Positions 1-6,226 of a stretch of DNA of 10,892 nucleotides are shown piece after piece (position 1 is the stretch's first letter; each line of letters begins with the position of its first letter). Origin of the DNA: Actinomycetes bacterium (GTDB taxonomy: Bacteria > Actinomycetota > Acidimicrobiia > Acidimicrobiales > RAAP-2); contig JAJYZN010000091.1 in the NCBI GenBank assembly GCA_021799915.1, positions 1 to 10,892 of the forward strand, written 5' to 3'. The notes under the pieces were generated by a model. It was not told where the DNA came from and did not search any database. It saw only the letters and a program-made list of their open reading frames with translations. The position numbers were made by a program, and so were the translations under genes.

Positions 1-35
1 ACGCCTTCTTGCTCAGCCCACTCAAAGAGCTTCAC
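1..35 (-). CDS. IS607-type serine recombinase (TnpA), N-terminal 11 codons only, runs off left edge
   Basis: On the minus strand a GTG at 35-33 opens the reading MKLFEWAEQEG, followed by the first two bases (GT) of a probable Val codon at the window edge. This closely resembles the opening of IS607-family serine recombinases and related MerR-like DNA-binding resolvases, which typically begin M-(K/N)-L-x-E-W-A-x-x-x-G-V and continue into a helix-turn-helix. In that family the N-terminal MerR-like domain binds the element ends and a C-terminal serine-recombinase domain catalyses transposition, usually with a tnpB gene downstream. Only the N-terminus is visible, so catalytic residues and tnpB cannot be checked. 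The purine-rich CGAGG just before the start is too close to be an ideal ribosome site. The call rests on a short motif; it could be another excisionase or MerR-like protein. Confidence 0.5.
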   Translation of the reverse strand, partial: MKLFEWAEQEG

Positions 36-43
36 CCTCGTGC

Positions 44-64
44 TCTACGACGCATGCTCGTAGA
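44..64. promoter_or_regulatory. 21-bp near-palindrome upstream of the recombinase start
   Basis: Perfect 7-bp arms TCTACGA (44-50) and TCGTAGA (58-64) flank a 7-bp centre that itself contains GCATGC. The site lies 9-29 bp upstream of the putative minus-strand recombinase start and has no poly-T tract, so it looks more like a dimeric protein-binding site (an operator or element-end binding site) than a terminator. Its role is inferred from position only. Confidence 0.35.
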
Positions 65-100
65 TGTTCAGTGATATCGAAGGTGGCTGTTGGCAACCCC

Positions 101-184
101 GGCTCCCAAGCTCGCGAGGCGCTCGAGCTCCCAAGACTTCCCGGCCCCCAAGCTCCCGAGGCGATCGAGCTCCCAAGGCTCCCT
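101..184. repeat. Two tandem 42-bp direct repeats
   Basis: Unit 1 (101-142) begins GGCTCCCAAGCTCGCGAGGC and unit 2 (143-184) begins GGCCCCCAAGCTCCCGAGGC. The two align without gaps and differ at about 6 of 42 positions. Each unit also contains the sub-motif GAGCTCCCAAG. The period is a multiple of three, so an open frame through it (roughly 2-343, plus) would encode a 14-residue repeat, but I see no family resemblance, no convincing start and no ribosome site, and I regard the region as non-coding. Confidence 0.75.
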
Positions 185-186
185 GG

Positions 187-262
187 GGCCAGCCTGCCCG
201 CACGAATCGGTGCTGCCTTGCCCCGGCCAGCCTGCCCGCACGAGCCGGTGCTTCCCTGCCCC
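187..262. repeat. Two tandem 38-bp direct repeats
   Basis: Unit 1 (187-224) and unit 2 (225-262) both begin GGCCAGCCTGCCCGCACGA and end in CCCC; they differ at about 4 of 38 positions. They directly follow the 42-bp pair but are a different sequence and a different period. The period is not a multiple of three, which argues against a protein-coding origin. They sit between the recombinase remnant and the EAL gene. Confidence 0.75.
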
Positions 263-370
263 GGTGCCGGCCCACCGATCGCTAAAGACCGGCTATCCGT
301 GAAAACACCGATGCGAGACCTGGCAGAATTGGCAATGATGTGAAGTGGTGGCCACGAGGTCGCCGGGCGA

Positions 371-1669
371 ATGGAACGATTCAAGGGGGGCAGCGTGCCG
401 GGAGATGACGGCGAGGGTCGATCCTGGCAGCAGATCGGCAAGGCGCTGGTGCTGGCCGGAGAGCCGCGCCTCGCCTTCCAGCCGATCATCGACCTGGCCG
501 ACGGGCAGCTGCTTGGCTTCGAGGCGCTCCTGCGATGGCATCATCCGACCGAGGGGATCATCCTTCCGCCGCTGCTGATCCCATGGGCCGAGGCCAACGG
601 CGACATCGTCGCCCTTGGCGCCTGGGTGATCGCGGAGAGCTGCCGGGAGGCCTCTCGCTGGCCACCCAGCTTGCAGATCGCGGTGAACTGCTCGATCGTC
701 CAGCTTCGCCGGGAGGTGGCCTATCGCGCAGTGCGTGACGCGCTCGAAGAGACTGGGCTGGACCCGGACCGGCTGACCGTCGAGGTGACGGAACCATCGA
801 TCTCTGAACCCACGGCAGCGATCCAGTTGAAGTCCATCGTCGGGCTCGGAGTTCAATTGGCAGTGGATGATGTGGGCACGAGCTGGAGCTCGTTCGATCT
901 GCTGAAGCGCATGGAAGTCAACACTGTGAAGATCGACGAGTCGTTCGTCAGCGGGCTCGAACCTCGCGAGGGGATCAATCGGATGGTGGTCGAGACCGTC
1001 ATCCACCTGGCACACAGCGCCGGGATGTCCACTGTGGCAGAAGGGGTCGAGACTGCACTGCATGCGGCGATCGTGAGTGAATTCGAATCAGATGCCGCGC
1101 AGGGGTACTTCTTCGCTCCCCCGATGGACGGAGCAAGCGCGGCGCGGCTGGCTTCCAGCCCGGACCTGCGTTTCGCTCTCGACGGCGCGGGGTGGCAGGA
1201 CGATGACGGGTGGCCTTTCGCCGATGTCCAGGCGGAGCGACTTCTCCGAGGCGACGACCATCGGGTGCGAGGCGAGCGGAGAGGTGCCCCGCACGCGGCT
1301 GGGCCTCCCGAGGAGCTCGACGCGATCGACTTCATCGACCTGGCCTTGGGATATCCCGAGGAGCATGGCGGTGGCCCGGACGCGATCGGTGGTCCACTTC
1401 CCGACGCCACGGGAGCACAGCAGCCCGCAGACCTTCCAGCACCTCGCACAGATGCGGGTGCTCACTACGCGACAATGGTGGAGGAGGGAAACGTCGAAGC
1501 GCTCGGGGATCCGCAGCCTGGCCAGTCGAGCGCCGGCGCCGCCTCCGCGGGCGGGAAGCCGGCCGGGGCGTCGCACAAGAGGGCGGCCGCAGCCAAGCCG
1601 GCGGCCAAGAGCACGCCTCGTGGGCAGGGGACCAAGCCCCGCCGGCGCCCGCCCGGCAAGCAGCGCTAG
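371..1669 (+). CDS. EAL-domain protein, putative cyclic-di-GMP phosphodiesterase with basic disordered tail
   Basis: Residues about 31-265 form an EAL domain, the family that linearises cyclic-di-GMP to pGpG. Visible landmarks are FQPIIDL (36-42), the signature EALLR (51-55), N106 in AVNCS, E138 in VEVTE, the metal pair D166-D167, K187 in VKIDE, E224 in AEGVE and Q244-GY, so the main metal and substrate ligands are present. Loop 6, usually DDFGTGYSS, reads DDVGTSWSS; its Phe, Gly and Tyr are replaced, so activity is likely but not assured. There is no GGDEF, sensor or membrane segment; the protein should be cytoplasmic. Residues about 270-380 are acidic and low in complexity, and 384-432 form an Ala/Lys/Pro/Arg-rich tail ending KPRRRPPGKQR, a possible nucleic-acid or polyanion binder. 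The start could instead be GTG at 395, which has AAGGGG a few bases upstream and loses only eight residues. Third codon positions stay GC-rich to the stop, so the tail appears genuine. Confidence 0.9.
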   Translation: MERFKGGSVPGDDGEGRSWQQIGKALVLAGEPRLAFQPIIDLADGQLLGFEALLRWHHPTEGIILPPLLIPWAEANGDIVALGAWVIAESCREASRWPPSLQIAVNCSIVQLRREVAYRAVRDALEETGLDPDRLTVEVTEPSISEPTAAIQLKSIVGLGVQLAVDDVGTSWSSFDLLKRMEVNTVKIDESFVSGLEPREGINRMVVETVIHLAHSAGMSTVAEGVETALHAAIVSEFESDAAQGYFFAPPMDGASAARLASSPDLRFALDGAGWQDDDGWPFADVQAERLLRGDDHRVRGERRGAPHAAGPPEELDAIDFIDLALGYPEEHGGGPDAIGGPLPDATGAQQPADLPAPRTDAGAHYATMVEEGNVEALGDPQPGQSSAGAASAGGKPAGASHKRAAAAKPAAKSTPRGQGTKPRRRPPGKQR

Positions 1670-1744
1670 CGGACCCGGCCTTCCCCCAAACCCCGTTCTC
1701 CCAATGGACGGGAGCGACGCCTATCCGAGTGTGCAGCGGGCTCT

Positions 1745-1824
1745 CTGTGCCGAACCGTGGCTGTGCCGAACCGTGCCTGTGCCGAACCGTGCCTGTGCCG
1801 AACCGTGCCTGTGCCGACCCGTGC
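1745..1824. repeat. Five tandem copies of a 16-bp direct repeat
   Basis: The unit CTGTGCCGAACCGTGC occurs at 1745, 1761, 1777, 1793 and 1809. Copies 2-4 are identical; copy 1 ends in G and copy 5 has CC in place of AA-type sequence (GACCCG). The array lies in the 206-bp spacer between the EAL gene and pntAA, ending about 50 bp before the pntAA start. The 16-bp period cannot keep a reading frame, so it is not coding. It could be a repeated binding site controlling pnt or a slippage-generated minisatellite. Apart from this array and a weak CTCCC/GGGAG stem (1698-1714) the spacer shows no gene. Confidence 0.9.
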
Positions 1825-1840
1825 CGCCAGCTGCCGATAT

Positions 1841-1875
1841 CGTCAGCGGTGGCCGTCACCTGCTAGAAATCCTGC
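1841..1875 (+). promoter_or_regulatory. Candidate promoter for a leaderless pnt transcript
   Basis: A -10-like TAGAAA (1864-1869) lies six bases before the GTG start of pntAA, placing a transcription start at or next to the start codon. A weak -35-like TCGTCA begins at 1840, 18 bp upstream. No Shine-Dalgarno sequence precedes the GTG, which fits leaderless translation, a common arrangement in actinobacteria. The hexamers are poor matches, so this is a suggestion. Confidence 0.3.
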
Positions 1876-3057
1876 GTGAAATTGGCCGTGCCGACCGAGA
1901 CGCGACCCGGAGAACGACGGGTCGCACTGGTCCCCGACGTCGTCAAGCGCCTGGTCGCCGACGGCTGGGACGTGAGCGTCCAGGCCGGGGCCGGAAAGCA
2001 GGCGTCGTTCCCAGACGATTCGTACATCGCGGCAGGTGCCACGCTGTCCCCGACGGCGCCGGCTCTCTACCAGGATGCTGCTGCAGTGGTGCGGGTCCAG
2101 CCTCTCGATGCCCAAGAGGCCGAGCTCGTGGGAAGCGGGACCCTCGTTCTGAGCTTTCTCCAGCCTGCGACCTCTCGCGACGCGCTCGACGTTCTCGCTG
2201 GGAAGCGGGCGCACGTGTTCAGCTTCGACCTGCTTCCCAGGATCAGTCGGGCGCAGAGCATGGACGCCCTGTCGTCGCAGGCGACGGTTTCGGGGTACCG
2301 CGCTGCGCTGACCGCGGCACTGCACCTGCCGCGGTTCTTTCCGATGCTGATGACGGCGGCCGGTACCGTTCCTCCCGCCAAAGTCCTGGTGATGGGTGTG
2401 GGTGTCGCAGGGCTGCAGGCTATTGCCACGGCGCGGCGGCTCGGAGCCGCCGTCCGGGCGTACGACGTCCGCACGGCGGCCAAGGAGGAAGCGGAGAGCC
2501 TTGGCGCGACCTTCGTCGATCTCGGTGTTGTCGCCGAGGGAGCAAGGGGGTACGCCCGAGAGCTCTCAGAAGAAGAGCAAGCTCGCCAGCGAGAGGCCCT
2601 GGCCGCAGAAGTCGCGGCCTCCGATGCCGTCATCACGACCGCCGCCGTCCCAGGTCGCAGGGCCCCAGTCCTGGTCACCGGTGAGATGGTCGCCAGGATG
2701 AGCACCGGGTCGGTGGTGGTCGACATGGCGGCCGACTCCGGGGGGAATTGCGAGCTCACCGAAGCCGGGAAGGTCGTCGAGAGCGGCGGGACCACGATCG
2801 TGGGGATGGCCAACCCCCCGTCGGGCATGCCCACCCACGCCAGCTTCCTCTACTCCCGCAACGTGGCGAACCTCATGGCCCTGCTCGGCAAGAGCGGCTC
2901 GGTGGCTCCGGACTGGGAGGACGAGATCGTGCTCGGGACGTGCGTCCTTCGCGACGGTGCACCTCTGGAGGGAGCCGGCACTCGCTCCACTGCAGCGGGC
3001 GCGCCATCACAAGAGCCGGCATCTGGTGGAGGTGGCGAGGAGGGCGGAGGGAGATGA
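1876..3057 (+). CDS. pntAA: NAD(P) transhydrogenase subunit alpha part 1 (PntAA, NAD(H)-binding domain I)
   Basis: This is the soluble, membrane-associated NAD(H)-binding subunit of proton-translocating transhydrogenase, which couples hydride transfer between NADH and NADP+ to proton movement. The N-terminus MKLAVPTETRPGERRVALVP is the family opening and fixes the GTG start. The RQD-loop residues known from Rhodospirillum rubrum domain I are present as R122, Q127 and D130 in PRISRAQSMD, followed by SSQ...GYRA. MTAAGTVPPAKVLV leads into a Rossmann glycine motif G174-V-G-V-A-G179. VVDMAADSGGNCELTE (281-296) and the C-terminal GTCVLRDGA also match. At 393 aa it is of normal length, ending in a Gly/Glu-rich linker. 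Its stop overlaps the pntAB start (ATGA), so the two are translationally coupled. There is no ribosome site before the GTG. It is the split, three-subunit type, not the fused E. coli PntA. Confidence 0.96.
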   Translation: MKLAVPTETRPGERRVALVPDVVKRLVADGWDVSVQAGAGKQASFPDDSYIAAGATLSPTAPALYQDAAAVVRVQPLDAQEAELVGSGTLVLSFLQPATSRDALDVLAGKRAHVFSFDLLPRISRAQSMDALSSQATVSGYRAALTAALHLPRFFPMLMTAAGTVPPAKVLVMGVGVAGLQAIATARRLGAAVRAYDVRTAAKEEAESLGATFVDLGVVAEGARGYARELSEEEQARQREALAAEVAASDAVITTAAVPGRRAPVLVTGEMVARMSTGSVVVDMAADSGGNCELTEAGKVVESGGTTIVGMANPPSGMPTHASFLYSRNVANLMALLGKSGSVAPDWEDEIVLGTCVLRDGAPLEGAGTRSTAAGAPSQEPASGGGGEEGGGR

Positions 3058-3410
3058 CCAACGGCATCTTGGAGTACTTGACCGTGTTCGTCCTGGCGGC
3101 GTTCGTGGGCATCGAGGTGATCTCGAAGGTTCCGAGCATCCTCCACACGCCGCTCATGTCGGGATCGAACGCGATCCACGGAGTGGTACTGGTGGGTTCG
3201 ATGATCGTCCTCGGGCATGCCCACACCAGTGCCGAAGAGGTGCTGGGCCTGCTGGCAGTCGTCCTGGGCACCTTGAACGTCGTCGGCGGGTTCGTGGTCA
3301 CCGACCGGATGCTCGAGATGTTCAAGTCCAAGTCCGACGGTGCGGGGCAGGGCGAGCCCAAGCGCACGCCGGGCCCCGGGTCTGACCAGCCGGGCGGGCG
3401 CGACGCATGA
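3054..3410 (+). CDS. pntAB: NAD(P) transhydrogenase subunit alpha part 2 (PntAB, membrane domain II)
   Basis: The product is a 118-residue integral membrane protein supplying the first helices of the proton channel (domain II) of transhydrogenase. Three hydrophobic segments are visible at about 7-24, 41-56 and 61-82. Family landmarks are the SKVPSILHTPLMSGSNAIHG stretch (24-43) and FVVTDRMLEMF (80-90). The tail after residue 91 is hydrophilic (Lys/Gly/Pro-rich). The ATG overlaps the pntAA stop, and GGAGGGAG directly precedes it, which selects this start over upstream in-frame codons. Its own stop overlaps the start of pntB in another ATGA, giving a fully coupled operon. Length and order are normal for three-gene pnt operons. 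Confidence 0.95.
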   Translation: MTNGILEYLTVFVLAAFVGIEVISKVPSILHTPLMSGSNAIHGVVLVGSMIVLGHAHTSAEEVLGLLAVVLGTLNVVGGFVVTDRMLEMFKSKSDGAGQGEPKRTPGPGSDQPGGRDA

Positions 3411-4792
3411 GCCGGGGCACCTTCATCGACCTCTGCTACCTCCTGGCGGCAATTGGCTTCATCGTCGCGCTGAAGGGATTGAGCTCCCCCAAGCATGCCC
3501 GGAGAGGCAACTTCGTCGCCGCAGTCGGGATGGCGTTGGCCATCGGGGTGACGTTCGCCCAGCCGGGGTTGGCCCACATCTGGCTCATCGTGGTGGGCAT
3601 GGTCGTGGGAGTAGTCGTCGGTGTTCCCGCGGCACGTCTCGTCAAGATGACGGCGATGCCCCAGATGGTGGCCATCTTCAACGGCGTCGGCGGTGGAGCG
3701 GCAGCCTTGGTCTCCATCACCGAATTCCTCGGTGCCGATCCGAAGACCCTTGCCACGTACAAGGTGCTCGAAGTGCTCTTCGGCGTCCTTGTCGGCTGTG
3801 TCTCGTTCGCCGGATCGGCGGTGGCCTTCGCCAAGCTCCAGGAGATCATGACCGGTCGTCCGATCACCTACCCCGGTCAACAGGTGATCAACGCGATTGT
3901 GGGGCTGGCCGTGCTCGGCCTGGTGCTCACCGTCCTTGTCACGGCGTCCACCACCACGCTGTGGGTGGTCCTCGCGCTGTCGCTCGTGCTCGGGGTCATC
4001 TTTGTGCTGCCGATCGGCGGCGCCGACGTGCCCGTGCTCATCTCACTGCTCAACGCTTTCACCGGATTGGCAGTGGCAGCATCGGGGTTCACCCTCGATT
4101 CCAACGTCCTCATCGTCGCCGGCACCCTGGTCGGTGCCTCGGGGATCATTCTCACCCGCCTGATGAGCCAGGCAATGGGCCGCTCGCTGCCCAACATCCT
4201 CTTCAGCGCGTTCGGCGCGGTCGTGACGGCCACGGGCGGTGCCGAGGGGGACGCCAGCCGGACGGTGCGGACCAGCACGCCGGACGACGTGGGTGTGTTG
4301 CTGGCTTACTCGCGCAAAGTCGTCATCGTCCCGGGCTACGGCTTGGCGGTCGCCCAGGCCCAGCATGTCGTCCGGGAGCTGGCAGACTCGCTTTCTGGCC
4401 GGGGGGTGGAGGTCTTCTACGCCATCCACCCCGTCGCCGGTCGGATGCCCGGGCACATGAACGTGCTACTGGCCGAAGCGAACGTCCCCTACGACGAGCT
4501 GAAGGAGATGGACGAGGCCAACCCGCAGATGGCGACGGCCGACGTGGCCCTCGTGGTCGGGGCCAACGACACCGTGAACCCGGCAGCCAACGACACTCCG
4601 GGCAGCCCGATCTACGGCATGCCGATCATCCATGCCGACCAGGCGCAGCACATCGTGTTCCTCAAGCGCTCGATGCGTCCCGGATTTGCGGGAATTGACA
4701 ACGAGCTCCTCTACAACGACAAGACGGTCCTTCTCTTCGGAGACGCCAAGGACACTCTCCAGAAGCTCGTGACCGCCGTCGCCGCAGTCTGA
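3407..4792 (+). CDS. pntB: NAD(P) transhydrogenase subunit beta (PntB, membrane and NADP(H)-binding domain III)
   Basis: PntB provides the remaining channel helices (domain II) and the NADP(H)-binding domain III that exchanges hydride with PntAA. Residues about 5-275 are strongly hydrophobic, with eight or nine likely helices; NGVGGGAAALVS (92-103) and DVPVLISLLNAFTGLAVAASG (207-227) are the conserved channel stretches. Domain III follows from about 300: the NADP-binding GYGLAVAQAQ (310-319), AGRMPGHMNVLLAEANVPYD (344-363), the conserved aspartate D388 in VVGANDTVNPAA, PGSPIYGMP (398-406), and the C-terminal KRSMRPGFAGIDNELLY followed by NDKTVLLFGDAK (437-448). At 461 aa the length is typical. 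The start overlaps the pntAB stop; no strong ribosome site is present, so coupling is likely. It closes the operon. Confidence 0.97.
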   Translation: MSRGTFIDLCYLLAAIGFIVALKGLSSPKHARRGNFVAAVGMALAIGVTFAQPGLAHIWLIVVGMVVGVVVGVPAARLVKMTAMPQMVAIFNGVGGGAAALVSITEFLGADPKTLATYKVLEVLFGVLVGCVSFAGSAVAFAKLQEIMTGRPITYPGQQVINAIVGLAVLGLVLTVLVTASTTTLWVVLALSLVLGVIFVLPIGGADVPVLISLLNAFTGLAVAASGFTLDSNVLIVAGTLVGASGIILTRLMSQAMGRSLPNILFSAFGAVVTATGGAEGDASRTVRTSTPDDVGVLLAYSRKVVIVPGYGLAVAQAQHVVRELADSLSGRGVEVFYAIHPVAGRMPGHMNVLLAEANVPYDELKEMDEANPQMATADVALVVGANDTVNPAANDTPGSPIYGMPIIHADQAQHIVFLKRSMRPGFAGIDNELLYNDKTVLLFGDAKDTLQKLVTAVAAV

Positions 4793-4922
4793 CCATCGCG
4801 CAGTGTTTGTCGTTCCGGCCGTTCCGTAGCGCAAGCCGGACACGTCGCGTGTGCAGTCCGTCGTGCGCACCATCGGCCGCTGATACGACGTGGCGTCCCT
4901 GCTCGAACCGAGGCGCGCGGAT
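4793..4922. other. Convergent intergenic spacer
   Basis: This 130-bp spacer separates the ends of two convergent genes, pntB and the PIN-TRAM gene. A small stem-loop ACACG-TCG-CGTGT at 4840-4852 sits inside flanking CGGAC/GTCCG arms (4837-4841 and 4856-4860), but there is no U-tract on either strand. It could serve as a weak bidirectional terminator; no intrinsic terminator of the classical kind is seen. Confidence 0.4.
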
Positions 4923-5963
4923 TCAGTCGGCGGCGAGACGAGCAAACACGAGCACCCCTTGCGTCGTCTTCCTCGTGGAGAGCACCTCGACCTCGACGTT
5001 GGCGTCGCCGATCCGATGCGAGGCATCGTTCACCACCACCATGTCGCCATCGGGCAGGTAGCCCACCGCCTGGCGCTGCTGGTCACCCGCTCTCTCCAGG
5101 TCGACGGCGAGACGCTGCCCGGGCACCAATCCCGCATCGAGACGATCGACCATTTGACGGAGGTCGGTGACTGCCACGCCCTGACGGGTGGCACGGTCAC
5201 GGAGGCGAGCCGAGCAAGTGGCGAGCCGGAGCCCGAGGCGCCGAGCCATTTCGACGACACGTTCACCGGCGTCGTCGATCTCGGGGAGCTCGTCGGGTGC
5301 GACGTGGACGGTCACCCCGGACTCCCGGATGGCTTCGAGGGCTTCCAAGCCGCGCCGGGCGCGCCGCGATGCTGCGGGGTCGGGTCCGACCGACTGGGTC
5401 TGGACCTCGTCCAGCACGAAGCGGGGTACGACCAATCCGCCGACGAATAACCCGGCTTGTCCGAGCACGAGCACCGAACGGTCCATGACGGCGGACGTGT
5501 CGAGGAGGATGGCGAAGCCCGGCGGAGGCTCGACCGGAGGAGCGAGGATCCGCGAGAGCCCGGCCGCTGCGACCACTTGGCGACCCTTGGCTTGACCGAT
5601 GCGGTAGCCCGTCCACCCTCCGACCCAGCCGAGTGCTGCCGCCAGCGCGTAGACGAGGCTCGAGTGGACGAGCGCGAGGAGAGGGAGGCACAGCGCAACA
5701 CCCAGGAGGAGACCGGCGATCCCGGTCAACGTCCCGGCGAACAGCTCTCCGGGCGGTACCGGCGCCAGGCGCTTCAGCGCCCGCCGGTGCTCCCGGTCGA
5801 TGGAGCGGCCGACGACCCCGCCGAGGACGTAGCTGACGAGCGCGCCGAGGACCAATCCGGTGACCGGGCCGGGCGAGGACGCGTCGATGGCGTGCCCGGC
5901 TTCCAGCCCTCCGAGCGCACCCAAGAGGACCAGGATCAGGCGCAGGATCTCGACGAATATCAC
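4923..5963 (-). CDS. Integral membrane PIN-TRAM domain protein (YacL-like putative ribonuclease)
   Basis: The 346-residue product has four predicted membrane helices (about 4-20, 33-52, 75-98, 100-120), then a cytoplasmic PIN nuclease-like domain (about 150-275) and a C-terminal TRAM domain (about 278-345), the order of Bacillus subtilis YacL and its actinobacterial relatives. PIN landmarks are the first acid D155 in ILLDTSAVMD, E186 in VVPRFVLDEVQ, and D230-D231 in LPEIDD. The usual fourth acid lies in a TND motif, but here the corresponding positions read T249-C250-S251, so one metal ligand appears absent. The TRAM domain, a likely RNA-binding beta-barrel, contains VPGQRLAVDL, AVGYLPDGDMVVVNDASH and VLVFARL. 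The start is GTG (MIFVEIL) and no clear ribosome site precedes it. It is divergent from the GH18 gene and convergent with pntB. YacL-type proteins have no firmly established substrate. Confidence 0.9.
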   Translation of the reverse strand: MIFVEILRLILVLLGALGGLEAGHAIDASSPGPVTGLVLGALVSYVLGGVVGRSIDREHRRALKRLAPVPPGELFAGTLTGIAGLLLGVALCLPLLALVHSSLVYALAAALGWVGGWTGYRIGQAKGRQVVAAAGLSRILAPPVEPPPGFAILLDTSAVMDRSVLVLGQAGLFVGGLVVPRFVLDEVQTQSVGPDPAASRRARRGLEALEAIRESGVTVHVAPDELPEIDDAGERVVEMARRLGLRLATCSARLRDRATRQGVAVTDLRQMVDRLDAGLVPGQRLAVDLERAGDQQRQAVGYLPDGDMVVVNDASHRIGDANVEVEVLSTRKTTQGVLVFARLAAD

Positions 5964-5969
5964 AGTTCA

Positions 5970-5983
5970 CGCATCGTAATGCG
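5970..5983 (-). promoter_or_regulatory. Inverted repeat overlapping a -10-like box of the PIN-TRAM gene
   Basis: CGCAT-N4-ATGCG (arms 5970-5974 and 5979-5983) lies 7 bp upstream of the minus-strand GTG at 5963. On the minus strand it contains TACGAT (5978-5973), a match to the actinobacterial TANNNT -10 pattern, nine bases before the start codon, which would give a nearly leaderless mRNA. No good -35 is seen. The rest of the 263-bp divergent spacer (5964-6226) holds no supported gene. Confidence 0.3.
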
Positions 5984-6226
5984 ATCATCGGCCTCTGTGG
6001 CGGTAGCCTCTCGGGCCTCCCAGTGGTGATGGGAGACCTCGGACGGGGAGGCAGGATCGGTCGGGCCGAGCGAACGCGCTCTTGCCAACGGGTCCAGACA
6101 CCACCAGACTGGTAACCCACGTGCTGGCCGACAAGGGGCCGGTCGAGATCGAGGGGGACGTTCTCGCCGGGCACCGAAGGCCTATAGCACCAGAGGGGGA
6201 CCTCCGTTCACGGTATCCAGGGGCTC

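Larger units (their letters stand above)
36..370. other. Gene-free stretch between the recombinase remnant and the EAL gene
   Basis: This 335-bp divergent spacer holds the 44-64 palindrome and the two pairs of tandem repeats. The last 108 bases (263-370) are less GC-rich and should contain the promoter of the EAL gene, but no convincing -35/-10 pair stands out. Open frames on both strands across this stretch have repeat-driven or arginine/proline-rich translations and lack ribosome sites. If the left-edge gene is an IS607 element, one element end should fall in this spacer, but IS607 elements lack terminal inverted repeats and I cannot place the boundary. Confidence 0.6.

Noticed and set aside
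3..74. Plus-strand open run ending at 72-74 that could be the tail of an upstream gene
   Set aside because: The same bases read better as the start of a minus-strand recombinase, and its third codon positions are only about half G/C, unlike real genes in this window.
318..340. Sigma-54-like TGGCAG...TTGGCA pattern upstream of the EAL gene
   Set aside because: The GG-GC spacing is 8 bp instead of 10, and sigma-54 is not expected in actinobacteria.
2..343. Plus-strand open frame with a 14-residue repeat
   Set aside because: The repeat reflects the 42-bp DNA duplication; the following 38-bp repeats are not codon-periodic, there is no ribosome site, and no family is recognised.
22..489. Minus-strand open frame of 155 residues with Gly/Ser/Ala repeats
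   Set aside because: It overlaps the start of the EAL gene, its composition follows the DNA repeats, and it has no recognisable domain.
1200..1669. Possible frameshift after the EAL domain
   Set aside because: The third codon position stays GC-rich in the original frame through to the stop, so the low-complexity tail looks genuine.
1077..2684. 535-residue open frame crossing the EAL tail and pntAA
   Set aside because: It is an Arg/Ser/Pro-rich shadow reading over two well-supported genes in other frames.
2873..3880. 335-residue minus-strand open frame opposite the pnt genes
   Set aside because: It is antisense to three conserved genes, rich in His/Asp/Arg, and has no family resemblance.
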